Source of the DNA: Poriferisodalis sp965221195
GTDB taxonomy: Bacteria; Actinomycetota; Acidimicrobiia; Acidimicrobiales; Poriferisodalaceae
NCBI GenBank assembly: GCA_965221195.1
Contig: OZ244864.1
Location: 1,426,001-1,490,000 of the forward strand
Length of the DNA: 64,000 bases
Direction: 5' to 3'
Position numbers and translations under genes: made by a program. This document shows, one piece after another, positions 41,063 through 51,838 of the stretch. How positions within the stretch are numbered: position 1 is the stretch's first letter; each line of letters opens with the position of its first letter. The notes under the pieces were generated by a model that searched no databases, was not told the DNA's origin, and saw nothing but the letters and a program-made list of their open reading frames with translations.

Positions 41063-44000
41063 TCAAGTCGTACCGTCTGTGGGCAAGTCATTGTTGATCA
41101 CCCGAATATTGATCCGCGTGTCCGGGTGCCAAGCCACTTTGTTGCTACTGAATAGCCACTGTCTCAGCGAGAAATAGGTAAACACGTTCACATCGGCTAG
41201 GTGAGGATTCCATCCAGGCTTGCTGAAGCCCACTGGTGGCGAGTTACGAGCACCGGGCCATGGGCGAGCATCACCAATCCACGGATACACCTGAGCTGCT
41301 ATCCGACCGTTGATCGCGGTATCGGTCTCTTTCGCCGTGATGCGCACGCGCAACTGGTTATGGCTGTTCAGAACTCCATTGTTGAGCAGTTGTGTCTCCA
41401 AGAATGGTCGCATATCCCACCACGGCGGGTTGTAGCCCCACCTGCGGCACACCTCCCCTACCCCCGCAAAAGTTTTGCAGTCATATGCACCCAAATTGGG
41501 CGGATCGGACTGCAGTGCTGCTCTGAACACTGCCGAAACATCGCTGCCACCATCGGGAACTCGACTAAACGTCACCATCACATCACGCGACTCACCTTCG
41601 TTGAGCCTGAAATCTGATTTGCTGACAACAAAACTCACGTCTTTGTGTGCCACCGAATACCCGCGAGGTGGCGATGAGCAGGCTGCTGCTCCGCCAGGTA
41701 TCACAGCGTTAGTTCGCGAGTCGCGGCACGGGCCGTTTGGTCTGACAAAATAGCGCGGCGATACCTTATTGGCAGATGGCGGATCGTTGTCTGCAACCAA
41801 CACCCGCTGAGCTGACGGCGCTTGGTCATTGTGATGCAGTTGGTAACTCGTGCGCGTTGCTGGTTCCAACACCACCAGCGTGAGGGAGCCATCAGGATGA
41901 TGCCACTTATCATCTACCGTCGTCACTGTCACCGTCGCTGACGGCTCGGACGGTGTGAGAACTACTTCGTCGCCACCGGTGATTCGGCCTCCGAAAGGCT
42001 GCGATTGCAGTAGATGCAATTGCACCCGAATATCGCTGGCCGGGGCAGGATCGGCAGTGACCGTGAACGAAGCTGACTGGCCTTCGGTAATCGTCGTCGC
42101 GCCCGAATATGACAGGCTCACCACCGGCGAATTCGAACTTGTATCGCTCAGTATCAAGGGGGTTGCGTTGTCTGTGGCTGTGACCTCGCTGCTGAGCGCG
42201 CCTAGCCCGATGTCAACCGTCTCACCGTCGGATTCCTCAACACGGTCAACTAGTACCTTCAAAATGATGTCAACTTTGGCGGCAGCGTCGTCGCTGCCGG
42301 TGAACGTCACAATGGGAACCCGTTCGGCGTTCGCCTCTTCTTCGGTGCTCGTCTGTTCTTCGTTTTCTGCCCGATTTTCAGCGTTCGCCTGTTCTTCTGC
42401 GGTCATGCCGTTGTCGTCAAATCCTGAGCACGACACACCCGTCGGCAACGGAGTCGGGCACTCCAGCGTGTAATCGGTGCCCCTTGCCGCCGATTCGTCG
42501 CTGTTGCTTACTGTGAGTGGTACTTCCAACGACTCCCCAGCGGTCAGTGAGCGACTCAGAGCGACGGTGTACGGCACCGAGGTGCCCTCCGTTGCCAGAG
42601 TGCCAGGAGCCCGCGACAAGGTCACCGAAGTTGGATCGTTATCAGCGATAGTCACCACCACACTGGTAGCAGTGCCAGTGGTGTATCCCGTCGGCAGTGT
42701 GCCCAACTCCAGCGTCAACGTCTCAGTTAGCTCATCGGTACTGTCGTCAGTTGCGGTGAGGGTGAGTGTGCCCGACGTAGACCCACTGGTAACAGTGATG
42801 CTGGTAGCCGACAGCGAGTAGTCGTTCGTCGCCGCAGTGCCGCCTGCAGCGGCGCGCACTGGGATTGTCACGTTTGTGGTGGCCGCTTCGGCCAAAGTGG
42901 CGGTTACGGCCAATGTGCCACCTTCGGTGACCGCACCGTTGTTGTCAATACTCAGATCAACGGCTACCACCGGCACAGCGTCATCGTCGGCGATGTTCAC
43001 TGTACGGCTGGTGGTGCCGCTCAGGGAGTAGCCGCTGCCTGAGCGTAACGCCAGTGTGACCGACCCGTCTGGCTCTTCAACGCTGTCTTGCACAGTCGGC
43101 ACCGAATAAGCAACTCGGGTATCGCCCGCAGGCAACGTCACCGTTTCGTCACCTTCGTTACTTGATGCCACATAGTCGCCGCTGTTGGTTTCAGAGACCC
43201 GCACGTTCACCGTAATCGGGAACGACGACGCCAGCGACGCAGTGATAACGAAATCTGCTGCTGTCCCTTCGGTGACGTTCGGCGCTGTGGGAGCGGGTTG
43301 TGAGAGAGTCGGATCGCTTTCGTCGTCGCGCAGCACCAGCGTCGTACTGTTAACAGTCACACCGGTCAATGAGCCAGCCACAGTCACCGTTGCATCGCGC
43401 TCATTCACGTTGTCGTCGGTGGGCACCAACGAGAAACTGGCAGTGCCTAATGCGACCCCAGAGGCGATAGTTAAATTGAATGGGTTCAGCGGGGTGAAGT
43501 CAACGAACTCAGCCCCGGCTGGACCGGTCACAGTAACTCGCACGGTCTTGGCGGTGTCGAAGCGGGTTGTTGCGTGATCGATGGTGGCGGTGACGGTGAT
43601 TGTTGTTGGGTCGTCGTTTTCGTTCACGCTGACAGGGTTGATGGTTAGGTCGATTTCGGGTGTTGCGTCGTCGTCGGTGACGGTGACGGTGACTGTTTGG
43701 TCGGTGATTGTGTTGTATTTGGTGTCGGTGGATGTGACGGCGTGGGTGAGTGTTGCTGTGCGCTCATTACCAGTGTTGTCGAGGTTGTCGTTGACACCAG
43801 TAACGGTGATGGTTTGTGCGCTAGCCCAGTTTGTTGTTGTGAAGGTCAGTGTTTCAGTGGTGCCACCGTTATCACCCGCGTCGGGGCCGTCTATCACTGC
43901 GGCTGCTGGTGTGTCTGACGTGACCGTGATTGTCACATCAGCAGTGGGTTGGCTGTCCAATACCACGCTGTAGGTATCAGTACCTGCGTTTTCTGTTACC

Positions 44001-47000
44001 GATGTGGATCCTGAGGATTGGGTGATGGTGACTCCGACGCCGTCGTCGTCAACCAAACTAAGTGTCGCGGAGTTGATGGTTAGGCCAGTCAAGGTGCCTG
44101 ACACGGTGATTGTTTCGTTTGTTTCGTCGGTGCTGTCGTTTTGTGGTGTCAACTCGAACGTAGCAGTACCAGTCTTGGCACCCGCGGTGATGGTGAGGTT
44201 GAAATCGTTCACGGCTCTAAATCCGACTACACCCGAACCGCCCGACCCGTCAACTGATACTACCACCGTGCGGTCTGTGTCGAAGCGGGTTGTTGCGTGA
44301 TCGATGGTGGCGGTGACGGTTATTGTTGTTGGGTCGTCGTCTTCGCTCACGCTGACAGGGTTGATGGTTAGGTCGATTTCGGGTGTTGCGTCGTCGTCGG
44401 TGACCGTGACGGTGATTGTTTGGTCGCTGAGTGTGTTGTATTTGGTGTCGCTGGATGTAACAGCGTGAGTGAGTGTCGCTGTGCGCTCATCACCAGTGTT
44501 GTCGAGGTTGTCGTTGACACCAGTAACAGTGACAGTTTGTGCGCTGGCCCAGTTTGTTGTGGTGAATGTCAGTGTTTCAGAGGTGCTACCTGTGGTGCCC
44601 ACATCGGGGCCGTCTATCACTGCGGCTGCTGGTGTGTCTGACGTGACCGTGACTGTCACATCAGCAGTGGGTTGGCTGTCCAATACCACGCTGTAGGTAT
44701 CGGTACCTGCGTTTTCTGTTACCGATGTGGATCCTGAGGATTGTGTGATGGTGACTCCGACGCCGTCGTCGTCAACCAAACTAAGTGTCGCGGAGTTGAT
44801 GGTTAGGCCAGTCAAGGTGCCTGACACGGTGATTGTTTCGTTTGTTTCGTCGGTGCTGTCGTTTTGTGGTGTCAACTCGAACGTAGCAGTACCAGTCTTG
44901 GCACCCGCGGTGATGGTGAGGTTGAAATCGGTTACTGCTCCAAATCCGACTACACCCGAACCGCCCGACCCGTCAACCGATACCACCACCGTGCGGTCTT
45001 TGTCGAAGCGGGTTGTTGCGTGATCGATGGTGGCGGTCACCGTTACTTTGGTCGCGCCGTCGTCTTCGCTCACGCTGACAGGGTTGATGGTTAGATCGAT
45101 TTCGGGTGTTGCGTCGTCGTCGGTGACAGTCACGGACACTGTTTGGTCGGTGATTGTGTTGTATTTGGTGTCGGTGGACGCAACGGCGTGGGTGAGTGTT
45201 GCTGTGCGCTCATTACCGGTGTTGTCTAGGTTGTCGTTGACACCAGTAACAGTGATGGTTTGCGCGCTAGCCCAGTTTGTTGTGGTGAATGTCAGTGTTT
45301 CAGAGGTGCCACCTGTGGTGCCTACGTCGGGGCCGTCTATCACTGCGGCTGTTGGTGTGCCTGAGGTGATCGTGACCGTCACACTATGGGTGGGTTGGCT
45401 GTCCAACACCACGGTGTAGGTATCGGTACCTGCGTTTTCTGTTACCGATGTGGATCCTGAGGATTGTGTGATGGTGACTCCGACGCCGTCGTCGTCAACC
45501 AAACTAAGTGTCGCAGAGTTGATGGTTAGGCCGGTGAGTGTGCCTGACACGGTGATTGTTTCGTTTGTTTCGTCAGTGCTGTCGTCTTGTGGTGTCAACT
45601 CGAACGTAGCAGTACCAGTCTTGGCACCCGCGGTGATGGTTAGGTTGAAATCGGTTACTGCTCCAAATCCGACTACACCCGAACCGCCCGACCCGTCAAC
45701 TGACACCACCACGGTGCGGTCTTTGTCGAAGCGGGTTGTTGCGTGATCGATGGTGGCGGTCACCGTTACTTTGGTCGCGCCGTCGTCTTCGTTCACGCTG
45801 GTTGGGTTCACGGTTAGATCGATTTCGGGTGTTGCGTCGTCGTCGGTGACAGTCACGGACACTGTTTGGTCGGTGATTGTGTTGTATTTGGTGTCGGTGG
45901 ACGCAACGGCGTGGGTGAGTGTTGCTGTGCGCTCATTACCAGTGTTGTCGAGGTTGTCGTTGACACCAGTAACGGTGATGGTTTGTGCGCTAGCCCAGTT
46001 TGTTGTTGTGAAGGTCAGTGTTTCAGTGGTGCCACCGTTATCACCCGCGTCGGGGCCGTCTATCACTGCGGCTGCTGGTGTGTCTGACGTGACCGTGATT
46101 GTCACATCAGCAGTGGGTTGGCTGTCCAATACCACGCTGTAGGTATCAGTACCTGCGTTCTCAGTTACCGATGTGGACCCCGAAGACTCAGTAATCGTCA
46201 CCCCGACACTGTCATCGTCAGTCAATGTTAGTGTGAATGTGGTGTTTGTGGTGGTGAATCCGGGTGGTGCTGTGCCTGCGTTGATGGTTAGCGTTTCATC
46301 GTTCTCGGTGGTGGAATCGTTGACGGTTGAGATGGTGACGGTAGCTGATTCGGCTCCGTAGGGAATGAACACTGAGGTTGGTAGCGCATCAAAATCGGCA
46401 GCGCTGCTGGTGCCGTGTGTGTAGGTCAACGGGACAGTTACCGGACCGGTTACGGTGTCTGGTAGTGTTACGTTGAACGTGAAGTCGTCGCCTTCGGTCA
46501 CACTTGCAGCGGTCAACGCGGTGTCGTCAGTGTCGGTGAACGATATCTGCCAATCGGTAGCGTCATCGTCGGTGATCAACACACGCGTTGTGACATCACC
46601 AAGCGTGGCAGGGTCATCATCGTTGTAGGCAACGAGGTTCAGACCCACAGAACTAGTGGCCGGGTTAGCGGTTATCTCCACCAGTTCGTGCTCGGTGTCG
46701 CTAGACTCTTCAACTTTATTTGAATGGCTTGATGTTTCTTGCCCAGTTGAAACAAAGTTCAACACAGCCCGCTGCACTGTATCTGTTGCGTCACCGGTGA
46801 ATATCACCGTCAGTTTTTTGTTAGACGTAGATGGATTTGAGACTTTGGAGGTAACACCGTCGCCGGAAACACTCCAAGTGTAATACAACAAATGTTTACC
46901 AGTCGCAGACCCACCGACTATCCAAGCCCTCTTTGGGAACGTCTGCTTGTGATCAAAAACTAACTCCACCTCAGCCGTCTCGGTAGCAACAAGCGGCCTC

Positions 47001-50000
47001 GACAACTCAACAACTATCTCTGTTTCACTGCCGTCACCGCTGCTGATGCTGCCGTCAATCACACCACCACCCGACAAACGCACCGAAATATCTTCATTGT
47101 CAGCGGAATCGTCCAAAACAATCGAAAACGAACCCGCACCCTTCACGCCATCAGAAAAACCAGTAGCAACCAAACCAGGAGTCACAGACTCAGACACCGG
47201 CACACTCACCACAAGCGTCTCATCAACCGCATTACTGTCAGCCCGATGAATCAACGTTATTATACCGATCGAACTACCTGAAGTCGGACCAGTGAAAGTA
47301 AAAAACGCATCTTCAACAGAAGTGAAAGTGCCCTTAGCCACACCACTGGGTAACACTTGAGAGATAACCCTGAACGAGTCCCTAAGCGTCGCACCAGAAA
47401 ACACCACCGGCACCTTCAACGTCTCACCAGCAACCAACGCCCGACTCAAACGAACATGAAACGATACCGACTGCCCCTCCTTCAACACACCAACATCACC
47501 CTGCCGCGACAACGTCACCACCGTCACATCATCATCAACCACCGTCACCGCAACCATCTTGTCAGCCAACGCGGCATAGTTCACATCGTCAGACGTGACG
47601 GCGTGAGTGAGCGTCACAGTGCGCTGGTTACCAGTGTTGTCGAGGTTGTCGTTGACGCCGGTAACGGTGACAGTCTGCGCGGTGTCCCAATTGGTGGAAG
47701 TGAACGTCAGCGTTTCGGTAGTGCCACCGGTGTCGCCATCGTCGGGGCCGTCTATCACTGCGGCTGTTGGTGTGTCTGATGTGATCGTGATTGTCACATC
47801 AGCACTGGGTTGGCTGTCCAGCACCACGGTGTAGGTACCGGTACCGCCGTTTTCTGTTACCGATGTGGATCCTGAGGTTTCAGTAATGGTGATGCCGTCG
47901 TTGTCGTTGATGTTGAGTGTGAATGTGGTGTTTGTGGTGGTGAATCCGGGTGGTGCTGTGCCTGCGTTGATGGTTAGCGTTTCATCGTTCTCGGTGGTGG
48001 AATCGTTGACGGTTGAGATGGTGACGGTAGCTGATTCGGCTCCGTAGGGAATGAACACTGAGGTTGGTAGCGCATCAAAATCGGCAGCGCTGCTGGTGCC
48101 GTGTGTGTAGGTCAACGGGACAGTTACCGGACCGGTTACGGTGTCTGGTAGTGTTACGTTGAACGTGAAGTCGTCGCCTTCGGTCACACTTGCAGCGGTC
48201 AACGCGGTGTCGTCAGTGTCGGTGAACGATATCTGCCAATCGGTAGCGTCATCGTCGGTGATCAACACACGCGTTGTGACATCACCAAGCGTGGCAGGGT
48301 CATCATCGTTGTAGGCAACGAGGTTCAGACCCACAGAACTAGTGGCCGGGTTAGCGGTTATCTCCACCAGTTCGTGCTCGGTGTCGCTAGACTCTTCAAC
48401 TTTATTTGAATGGCTTGATGTTTCTTGCCCAGTTGAAACAAAGTTCAACACAGCCCGCTGCACTGTATCTGTTGCGTCACCGGTGAATATCACCGTCAGT
48501 TTTTTGTTAGACGTAGATGGATTTGAGACTTTGGAGGTAACACCGTCGCCGGAAACACTCCAAGTGTAATACAACAAATGTTTACCAGTCGCAGACCCAC
48601 CGACTATCCAAGCCCTCTTTGGGAACGTCTGCTTGTGATCAAAAACTAACTCCACCTCAGCCGTCTCGGTAGCAACAAGCGGCCTCGACAACTCAACAAC
48701 TATCTCTGTTTCACTGCCGTCACCGCTGCTGATGCTGCCGTCAATCACACCACCACCCAACAACTGCACCGAAATATCTTCATTGTCAGCGGAATCATCT
48801 AAAACAATCGAAAACGAACCCGTACCCTTCACACCATCAGAAAAACCAGTAGCAACCAAACCAGGAGTCGCAGACGTAGACACCGGCACACTCACTGTAA
48901 GCGTCTCATCAACCGCATTATTATCAGCCTGATGAATCAACGTTATTATACCGATCGAACTACCTGAAGTCGGACCAGTGAAAGTAAAAAACGCATCTTC
49001 AACAGAAGTGAAAGTGCCCTTAGCCACACCACTGGCTAACACTTGAGAGATAACCCTGAACGAGTCCCTAAGCGTCGCACCAGAATACACCACCGGCACC
49101 TTCAACGTCTCACCAGCAACCAACGGCCGACTCAAACGAACATGAAACGATACCGACTGCCCCTCCTTCAACACACCAACATCATCCTGCCGCGACAACG
49201 TCACCACCGTCGCATCATCATCAACCACCGCCACAACAACCATCTTATCAGCCAACGCGCTGTACTTAGGGTCCTGAGAACTAATATCATGAGTAAGCGT
49301 CACACTGCGTTTGTCGGCGGGGTTATCAACATCATCATTTTGGCCTTGCACGGTGATGGTTCGTGCGGTGGACCAGTCCTTTGCTGTGAATAATAACTCT
49401 TCAGACGTGGTGTATTCAGCCGCGTCGGCAGGGCCGTCAAGCAGTACAGTGGTTGGTGCTGGTGAGGTAACGGTGACCTTCACGTTGTAAATGGGTTGGC
49501 TGTTGAGCACCACCGTGTAGGTAGCAGTACCACCGTTTTCTGCCACCGACAGTGCCGCTTTGGAGATAACCACCCCAACACTGTCATCATCACTCAAATC
49601 GAGCGTCGCGGAGTTGACAGTCACACCACCGTGACTGCCAGACACCTTAATCGTTTCGTCATCCTCATTAATGCTGTCAACCTGTGGTGTCAACGTGAAC
49701 GTGGCAGTACCCGTCTTTGCGCCCGCAGCGATCGTCAGGTCGAAATCGTTCACTGCCTCAAACCCGACCACACCCGAAGTGCCCGAAGCACCAACCGATA
49801 CCACCACTGTGCGGTCCGTGTCAAACCGGATCGTTGCGTGATCAATCGTGGCAGTCACCGTTACTGTGGTCGCGCCATCACCTTCGCTCACACTGGCAGT
49901 GTCCACACTCAAATCAATCTCAGGTGTCGCATCATCATCAGCGATGTCGATCACCACACTCGACTGGAGACCTGCAGCGTAACCATCTGGCAGCGTTCCT

Positions 50001-51736
50001 AACCCCAGCTTCAACCACTGAGATGGTTCGTCTACGTCGTCATCAACAGCCGCCAGCGTGACCGTGCCAGTTGTTTGGCCTGACGCAATAGTAATGCTGT
50101 TGGCCGACAGCGTGTAATCGGCAGCCACCGCGGTGCTACCTGCGACAGCGCGCAGTGGAATCGTCACACCCGCCGACGGTGCAGCCTGGGCTAGGGTGGC
50201 CGTAATCGTCAACGTACCGCCTTCGGTAACAGCGCCGTTGTTGTTTACTCCCAGATTGACCGCAACCCCGGAATCTACCTTGAACGGCATCGATAGGCCG
50301 TAGAAAGGTTTGGTGAGGCTTCTAGCTGCCGAGGCACCTGTTATCGGTCCCACCTGGCCGCCAAAGTTGAGAAGCGGATTGCCTTGACGGACATGGGGCG
50401 ACGAGCCCAACTCAAGCCCACTGCGGGCACCACCACCGGTGTCAGTGCCAGTCCAATAACCTTGACTATACCTGTTGAAAGCGCCGCCCTCATCAGTAGG
50501 TGTCTCTTCATCGTCCCAGGAGTTATCCCAGAAATCGGCGTAATCATCAGCGACTTTGTCGCCGTCTAACCAGTAAATGGCTTCACCATTGCCGTCGGTG
50601 GCAGGGTTGGCGTCGTTGTGGTCATGGGCATCAACAGTGGTTGTGCTGCCGACCACCCGGAAGAACCCGGCATAGGGCACCAAGCTGGCGTGACCTTTTG
50701 CGGCGTGCAACCACACAAACTTGTCGTAGTCGGTAATGTCGGCAGAGGTGGCATCGCGCGCGCCGGATGTGGTGAACAGCAGCCGGAACGTGTCACCTCC
50801 AGACGCCCCAGACGGTATTAGCGACCAATCGGGCGGCACCACAATGTCGCCGGTCTCATCATCAGAAATCAAAAACGAAAAAGGCCCACCCGTCGGTTTG
50901 GCAATGTCTATGTTTGTGCCTGCGGGAGCTCGGGTGCTGGTGCCTAGACCGACGGTTACAGAGGGCTGGGTACGGACATTGTTGTTAACCGCAGCCAGGC
51001 GCACCACACCCTGTGACGCTCCCGCCGCAAGTCGCAACGCGGGATTCTGGGGGCTATGCGGTGAGGCAGTGAGTAACGAAACCCCCGTCTGGACAGCAGG
51101 CTGCAACGCCCAAGTGAAGTCGTCGCCTACCGTCGCGCCGGTCGCTGTTAGAGGAACCGTTACCACCTCATCATCAACGAGGGTGCGGCCGAGCGTAGCC
51201 GTGAAGTCTTTTGTGCCGGAAGCCTCAGCCATGTCACCGGCTGGCGCGCTGAGCGTCACCGTGGTGTCGTCATCGTCTTTCACGGTCACCGACGCAGTGC
51301 TGGCGGAACTGTTGATGGTGTAACCGTCGCCGGGCTTCAAGGTGGCGGTGATGGTGCCGTTGGGTTCATCGATGTTGTCATCAGTGGTAGATAGCTGGCA
51401 ATTGCCTCTAAGGATCGCTTTAACTACGGGGCAAAGGCCGTCGGCTTCGCGTTTAGGCTCCAAGAAGTCAGCGTCGTTCGACGCATCCGCGTAACCGACC
51501 CTCACCTGCAGAAATCTGCCTTTTACTAGCGGCGTTGAGGATGCAGTGAGAGTGAATACGGCATTTTCGCCTTCGGTGACCGCTGGACCGCCGGTGATGG
51601 AAATCTCCGGCAGCACGGGATCGTCGAGAGACTGAGCCCCAACCGGGCTCCTCCCTACTGCGGGCACTAGCGCCAACAGCGACCCGGCCAACACCACTCC
51701 CAGCAAGCCACTCGTGCTCCGACGAAACCCACTCAT
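41063..51736 (-). CDS. Giant secreted Calx-beta repeat surface protein
   Basis: 3,557 residues. Signal peptide about 1-35 (GLLGVVLAGSLLALVPAVG, cleavage near GAQS). Then Calx-beta domains (ITEGENAVFTLTAS-type strands, ending in DDD/DND turns that bind calcium); a separate domain at about 290-480 (IPSGASGGDTFRLLFTTSGA, YWLDGDKVADD) often found in such proteins; then a long array of Calx-beta units with SVTENxGTxTYxVVLDSQP, TVTGVNDNLDNTGN and LTHAV cores. No LPXTG or other anchor at the C terminus. A calcium-dependent adhesin or matrix protein is likely. Start ATG has a GGAAG Shine-Dalgarno and a TAA four codons upstream in frame. Upstream lies a 14-G tract. Confidence 0.88.
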   Translation of the reverse strand: MSGFRRSTSGLLGVVLAGSLLALVPAVGRSPVGAQSLDDPVLPEISITGGPAVTEGENAVFTLTASSTPLVKGRFLQVRVGYADASNDADFLEPKREADGLCPVVKAILRGNCQLSTTDDNIDEPNGTITATLKPGDGYTINSSASTASVTVKDDDDTTVTLSAPAGDMAEASGTKDFTATLGRTLVDDEVVTVPLTATGATVGDDFTWALQPAVQTGVSLLTASPHSPQNPALRLAAGASQGVVRLAAVNNNVRTQPSVTVGLGTSTRAPAGTNIDIAKPTGGPFSFLISDDETGDIVVPPDWSLIPSGASGGDTFRLLFTTSGARDATSADITDYDKFVWLHAAKGHASLVPYAGFFRVVGSTTTVDAHDHNDANPATDGNGEAIYWLDGDKVADDYADFWDNSWDDEETPTDEGGAFNRYSQGYWTGTDTGGGARSGLELGSSPHVRQGNPLLNFGGQVGPITGASAARSLTKPFYGLSMPFKVDSGVAVNLGVNNNGAVTEGGTLTITATLAQAAPSAGVTIPLRAVAGSTAVAADYTLSANSITIASGQTTGTVTLAAVDDDVDEPSQWLKLGLGTLPDGYAAGLQSSVVIDIADDDATPEIDLSVDTASVSEGDGATTVTVTATIDHATIRFDTDRTVVVSVGASGTSGVVGFEAVNDFDLTIAAGAKTGTATFTLTPQVDSINEDDETIKVSGSHGGVTVNSATLDLSDDDSVGVVISKAALSVAENGGTATYTVVLNSQPIYNVKVTVTSPAPTTVLLDGPADAAEYTTSEELLFTAKDWSTARTITVQGQNDDVDNPADKRSVTLTHDISSQDPKYSALADKMVVVAVVDDDATVVTLSRQDDVGVLKEGQSVSFHVRLSRPLVAGETLKVPVVYSGATLRDSFRVISQVLASGVAKGTFTSVEDAFFTFTGPTSGSSIGIITLIHQADNNAVDETLTVSVPVSTSATPGLVATGFSDGVKGTGSFSIVLDDSADNEDISVQLLGGGVIDGSISSGDGSETEIVVELSRPLVATETAEVELVFDHKQTFPKRAWIVGGSATGKHLLYYTWSVSGDGVTSKVSNPSTSNKKLTVIFTGDATDTVQRAVLNFVSTGQETSSHSNKVEESSDTEHELVEITANPATSSVGLNLVAYNDDDPATLGDVTTRVLITDDDATDWQISFTDTDDTALTAASVTEGDDFTFNVTLPDTVTGPVTVPLTYTHGTSSAADFDALPTSVFIPYGAESATVTISTVNDSTTENDETLTINAGTAPPGFTTTNTTFTLNINDNDGITITETSGSTSVTENGGTGTYTVVLDSQPSADVTITITSDTPTAAVIDGPDDGDTGGTTETLTFTSTNWDTAQTVTVTGVNDNLDNTGNQRTVTLTHAVTSDDVNYAALADKMVAVTVVDDDVTVVTLSRQGDVGVLKEGQSVSFHVRLSRALVAGETLKVPVVFSGATLRDSFRVISQVLPSGVAKGTFTSVEDAFFTFTGPTSGSSIGIITLIHRADSNAVDETLVVSVPVSESVTPGLVATGFSDGVKGAGSFSIVLDDSADNEDISVRLSGGGVIDGSISSGDGSETEIVVELSRPLVATETAEVELVFDHKQTFPKRAWIVGGSATGKHLLYYTWSVSGDGVTSKVSNPSTSNKKLTVIFTGDATDTVQRAVLNFVSTGQETSSHSNKVEESSDTEHELVEITANPATSSVGLNLVAYNDDDPATLGDVTTRVLITDDDATDWQISFTDTDDTALTAASVTEGDDFTFNVTLPDTVTGPVTVPLTYTHGTSSAADFDALPTSVFIPYGAESATVTISTVNDSTTENDETLTINAGTAPPGFTTTNTTFTLTLTDDDSVGVTITESSGSTSVTENAGTDTYSVVLDSQPTADVTITVTSDTPAAAVIDGPDAGDNGGTTETLTFTTTNWASAQTITVTGVNDNLDNTGNERTATLTHAVASTDTKYNTITDQTVSVTVTDDDATPEIDLTVNPTSVNEDDGATKVTVTATIDHATTRFDKDRTVVVSVDGSGGSGVVGFGAVTDFNLTITAGAKTGTATFELTPQDDSTDETNETITVSGTLTGLTINSATLSLVDDDGVGVTITQSSGSTSVTENAGTDTYTVVLDSQPTHSVTVTITSGTPTAAVIDGPDVGTTGGTSETLTFTTTNWASAQTITVTGVNDNLDNTGNERTATLTHAVASTDTKYNTITDQTVSVTVTDDDATPEIDLTINPVSVSEDDGATKVTVTATIDHATTRFDKDRTVVVSVDGSGGSGVVGFGAVTDFNLTITAGAKTGTATFELTPQNDSTDETNETITVSGTLTGLTINSATLSLVDDDGVGVTITQSSGSTSVTENAGTDTYSVVLDSQPTADVTVTVTSDTPAAAVIDGPDVGTTGSTSETLTFTTTNWASAQTVTVTGVNDNLDNTGDERTATLTHAVTSSDTKYNTLSDQTITVTVTDDDATPEIDLTINPVSVSEDDDPTTITVTATIDHATTRFDTDRTVVVSVDGSGGSGVVGFRAVNDFNLTITAGAKTGTATFELTPQNDSTDETNETITVSGTLTGLTINSATLSLVDDDGVGVTITQSSGSTSVTENAGTDTYSVVLDSQPTADVTITVTSDTPAAAVIDGPDAGDNGGTTETLTFTTTNWASAQTITVTGVNDNLDNTGNERTATLTHAVTSTDTKYNTITDQTVTVTVTDDDATPEIDLTINPVSVNENDDPTTITVTATIDHATTRFDTAKTVRVTVTGPAGAEFVDFTPLNPFNLTIASGVALGTASFSLVPTDDNVNERDATVTVAGSLTGVTVNSTTLVLRDDESDPTLSQPAPTAPNVTEGTAADFVITASLASSFPITVNVRVSETNSGDYVASSNEGDETVTLPAGDTRVAYSVPTVQDSVEEPDGSVTLALRSGSGYSLSGTTSRTVNIADDDAVPVVAVDLSIDNNGAVTEGGTLAVTATLAEAATTNVTIPVRAAAGGTAATNDYSLSATSITVTSGSTSGTLTLTATDDSTDELTETLTLELGTLPTGYTTGTATSVVVTIADNDPTSVTLSRAPGTLATEGTSVPYTVALSRSLTAGESLEVPLTVSNSDESAARGTDYTLECPTPLPTGVSCSGFDDNGMTAEEQANAENRAENEEQTSTEEEANAERVPIVTFTGSDDAAAKVDIILKVLVDRVEESDGETVDIGLGALSSEVTATDNATPLILSDTSSNSPVVSLSYSGATTITEGQSASFTVTADPAPASDIRVQLHLLQSQPFGGRITGGDEVVLTPSEPSATVTVTTVDDKWHHPDGSLTLVVLEPATRTSYQLHHNDQAPSAQRVLVADNDPPSANKVSPRYFVRPNGPCRDSRTNAVIPGGAAACSSPPRGYSVAHKDVSFVVSKSDFRLNEGESRDVMVTFSRVPDGGSDVSAVFRAALQSDPPNLGAYDCKTFAGVGEVCRRWGYNPPWWDMRPFLETQLLNNGVLNSHNQLRVRITAKETDTAINGRIAAQVYPWIGDARPWPGARNSPPVGFSKPGWNPHLADVNVFTYFSLRQWLFSSNKVAWHPDTRINIRVINNDLPTDGTT
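43558..46170 (-). repeat. Tandem ~723-bp coding repeats in the Calx-beta gene
   Basis: The phrase gaagcgggttgttgcgtgat recurs at 43558, 44280, 45006 and 45729, spacing 722, 726 and 723 bp (241 codons, two Calx-beta domains each). Units are very similar in DNA, implying recent amplification or gene conversion. Confidence 0.92.
46231..49249 (-). repeat. Two near-identical ~1.33-kb coding repeats in the Calx-beta gene
   Basis: 46231-47563 and 47917-49249 match at a constant offset of 1,686 bp with only scattered differences, mostly near the two ends. Each encodes about 444 residues, including VLKEGQSVSFHVRLSRPLVA, SSIGIITLIH and FPKRAWIVGGSATGKHLLYY. Offset is 562 codons, so frame is kept. Confidence 0.92.
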
Positions 51737-51824
51737 GTCGCTTCCTTACGAAGGCACCAGTGGGCCAGAACAAGTGACCAAGACGAGACTGACCAAGACG
51801 AGACAGTGGGCAGGCGACGGCGAC

Positions 51825-51838
51825 GGGGGGGGGGGGGG
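51825..51838. repeat. Homopolymeric G14 tract upstream of the Calx-beta gene
   Basis: Fourteen consecutive G on the plus strand (C14 for the minus-strand gene), centred about 95 bp upstream of the giant gene's start. Tracts of this length slip during replication. It lies in the promoter or leader region, not in the coding frame. Assembly error in tract length is possible. Confidence 0.8.

Noticed and set aside
43581..49393. Many plus-strand open frames opposite the Calx-beta gene
   Set aside because: They recur with the repeat period, have Val/Ser-rich or His/Arg-rich composition from the antisense of Thr/Asp-rich codons, and match no family. They are shadows of the real gene.
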